In this document: piece by piece, positions 62,600 through 64,000 of the stretch
Numbering within the stretch: the stretch's first letter is position 1
How the letters are laid out: each line of letters begins with the position of its first letter
DNA from: Vitellaria paradoxa
Lineage: Eukaryota > Streptophyta > Magnoliopsida > Ericales > Sapotaceae
Assembly: GCA_019916065.1 (NCBI GenBank)
Contig: CM034236.1
Location: 22,480,941-22,544,940 of the forward strand
Length of the DNA stretch: 64,000 bases
Direction of reading: 5' to 3'
Program-made: the position numbers and the translations under genes
Notes under the pieces: generated by a model
Databases searched by the model: none
What the model saw: only the letters and a program-made list of their open reading frames with translations
Told to the model about the DNA's origin: nothing

Positions 62600-64000
62600 T
62601 AAACTATTATAACAAAAGAACCTTTGTATATTGTTGTAAACTTGAATAACTTTTTTCTATGTAAAATATGCCTGGGAGTATACATATATATACATTCTAA
62701 GATAACCTTTCGACTCACCTACACTGTCCTTTCACCTTACCATACATGTATCTGTACATTAACTACATTAACTAGGTACATTAACACTCCCCCTCAAGCT
62801 GGAGCATATATATCATATGTTCCAAGCTTGTTACAAATAAACCTTACTCTAGCACCACCCAAGGCTTTAGTGAATAAGTCAGCTAACTGATCCTCAGATT
62901 TTACATGGCTAGTTTTGATGACATTTTGAAGAATCTTCTCCCTAATGAAGTGACAATCAACTTCAATGTGTTTGATTCTTTCATGAAACACTGGATTAGA
63001 GGCTATATGGACAGCAGCTTGATTATCACAAAATAGTTCCATAGGCTGTGAGCCAGTAACTCCCAACTCTTCTAACATATGACTCATCCAAATCAATTCA
63101 CAGGACGTATGAGCCATGGCTCTATACTCTGACTCTGCACTTGATCTTGCCACCACAGTTTGCTTCTTACTCTTCCAGGATACTAGATTTCCACCCACAA
63201 AAATACAATATCCAGTAGTGGACCTTCTATCTGATGGAGAACCAGCCCAATCAGCATCTGTATACCCTTGAACAAGAGTATGACCATTATCTCGATACAG
63301 TAGACCATGTCCTGGTGCACCTTTTAGATACCTCAAAATACGAATGACTGCATCCCAATGACTGGAGCGAGGTGCATCAAGGAATTGACTGACTACGCTG
63401 GTAGCAAATGAAATATCTGGTCGTGTGACTGTCAGGTAATTGAGCTTCTCAACTAACCTGCGATATCTACTCGGATCAGCTAATAATTCTCCCTTATCCA
63501 CAAGGAGCTTTGTATTAGGATCCATTGGGGTATCAACAGGTTTGGTTCCTAACATGCCAGTTTCAGATAGCAGATCAAGAACATATTTTCTCTGAGAGAG
63601 AGCAATACCCTCATGTGACCTTGCAATCTCAATTCCTAGGAAATACTTTAGCGGACCCAGATCCTTAGTGTTGAACTTAGTTTGAAGGAATATCTTCAGA
63701 TCAAAAATCCCTTGTGTGTCATTTCCTGTTATCACAATATCATCCACATACACCAGTAGCCATATCTTCCCCTGTGAGGAATGACGGTAGAAAACAGAAT
63801 GATCAACACCACAACGTATCAATCCAAATTCTTTCACCACATCACTAAATCTACCAAACCATGCTCGCGGGGACTGCTTCAAGCCATACAGTGACTTTTT
63901 CAATTTGCACACTAGTCCAGACTCCCCCTGAGCAACAAATCCAGGAGGTTGCTCCATGTACACCTATTCGAGAAGATCTCCATGCAAGAATGCATTCTTA
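62600..64000 (-). mobile_element. Copia element L, 3' half, runs off the window
   Basis: The 3' LTR ends at 62786 (plus strand ATTAACA) and is followed by the purine tract (minus CTTGAGGGGGAG). Its left boundary at about 62600 is approximate because the partner LTR lies outside. The internal part keeps a long open RT-RNase H region. It lies in the ferrochelatase intron upstream of exon a and in the gene's orientation. Confidence 0.85.
62794..64000 (-). pseudogene. RT and RNase H of Copia L (open except one stop)
   Basis: On the minus strand the frame enters at the right edge with NAFLHGDLLE, meets one TAG at 63964-63966 and is then open for 389 codons. Motifs in order are [25 protein letters not shown], the intact catalytic YVDDI at about 63740, [21 protein letters not shown] and RPDISFA. 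RNase H follows with DADWAGSPSDRRSTTGYC, ARSSAESEYRAMA and CDNQAAVHIA, ending [10 protein letters not shown] and the stop near 62794. The intact active sites make it the best-kept pol in the window. Upstream parts lie outside. Confidence 0.92.

Noticed and set aside
59771..62600. Search for the next upstream ferrochelatase exon (conserved LLNLGGP region)
   Set aside because: No minus-strand sequence with that motif and splice sites was seen, so the exon is placed beyond the window.
62794..63963. The 389-codon open frame as a host gene
   Set aside because: Its motif order ([38 protein letters not shown]) is that of Copia RT-RNase H, next to a purine tract and LTR.

Overview
The window is nuclear DNA of a flowering plant with a transposon-rich genome, probably a woody dicot, although the species cannot be resolved from the sequence. 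The evidence is one spliced plastid gene on the minus strand plus more than ten plant-type LTR retrotransposons primed by initiator-Met tRNA (TGGTATCAGAGC). No bacterial-style operon, rRNA or tRNA gene was seen.

The only host gene is a ferrochelatase of the FC2 type, which carries a C-terminal chlorophyll-a/b-binding (CAB) tail. It runs from right to left. Eight exons at 59770-59627, 49023-48922, 42225-42122, 42034-41908, 41409-41257, 20311-20211, 20052-19851 and 2417-2193 join without a frameshift into 385 residues plus stop. The N-terminal exons (transit peptide and start) lie beyond base 64000. The visible part spans 57.6 kb for 1158 coding bases. Four introns of 6.7, 10.6, 17.4 and 20.9 kb hold nearly all the transposons; three introns of 87, 158 and 498 bp are free of them. 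The 10.6 kb intron uses a GC donor.

The last intron (2418-19850) holds an old Copia remnant (C, 3529-19406). Copia B (4098-18530) split it, and B was itself split by a gag-only Ty3 element (4961-8142, target duplication GTATG), by Copia A (9082-14278, GATTT) and by a hAT-like element (16693-17522, GCATTGAG).

The 20.9 kb intron (20312-41256) holds plus-strand Copia D (21385-38679, AACTA). Ty3/Gypsy element E (21909-30870, ACTTG) and Copia H (31245-36395, GACTC) split D. A gag-protease-only Copia F (27646-29984, GATCG) sits inside E. Fold-back and tandem repeats follow D. The 6.7 kb intron holds Copia K (42326-47194, AAATT), a short LINE tail inserted at its primer-binding site, and a LINE-like ORF. 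The 10.6 kb intron holds a plus-strand Copia remnant J split by Copia I (52041-57694) and by a MITE (50390-50740), plus a TRIM. Upstream of the first visible exon lie a LINE tail and the 3' half of another Copia (L), which runs off the window.

The coding exons look intact while every element is broken or non-autonomous. I found no evidence of a wholly new biological system. The most interesting points are the transposon-driven gene gigantism, the GC-AG intron, the two gag-only elements, the non-canonical LTR ends supported by target duplications, the telo-box palindrome in a Ty3 LTR family, and the LINE insertion at a primer-binding site.
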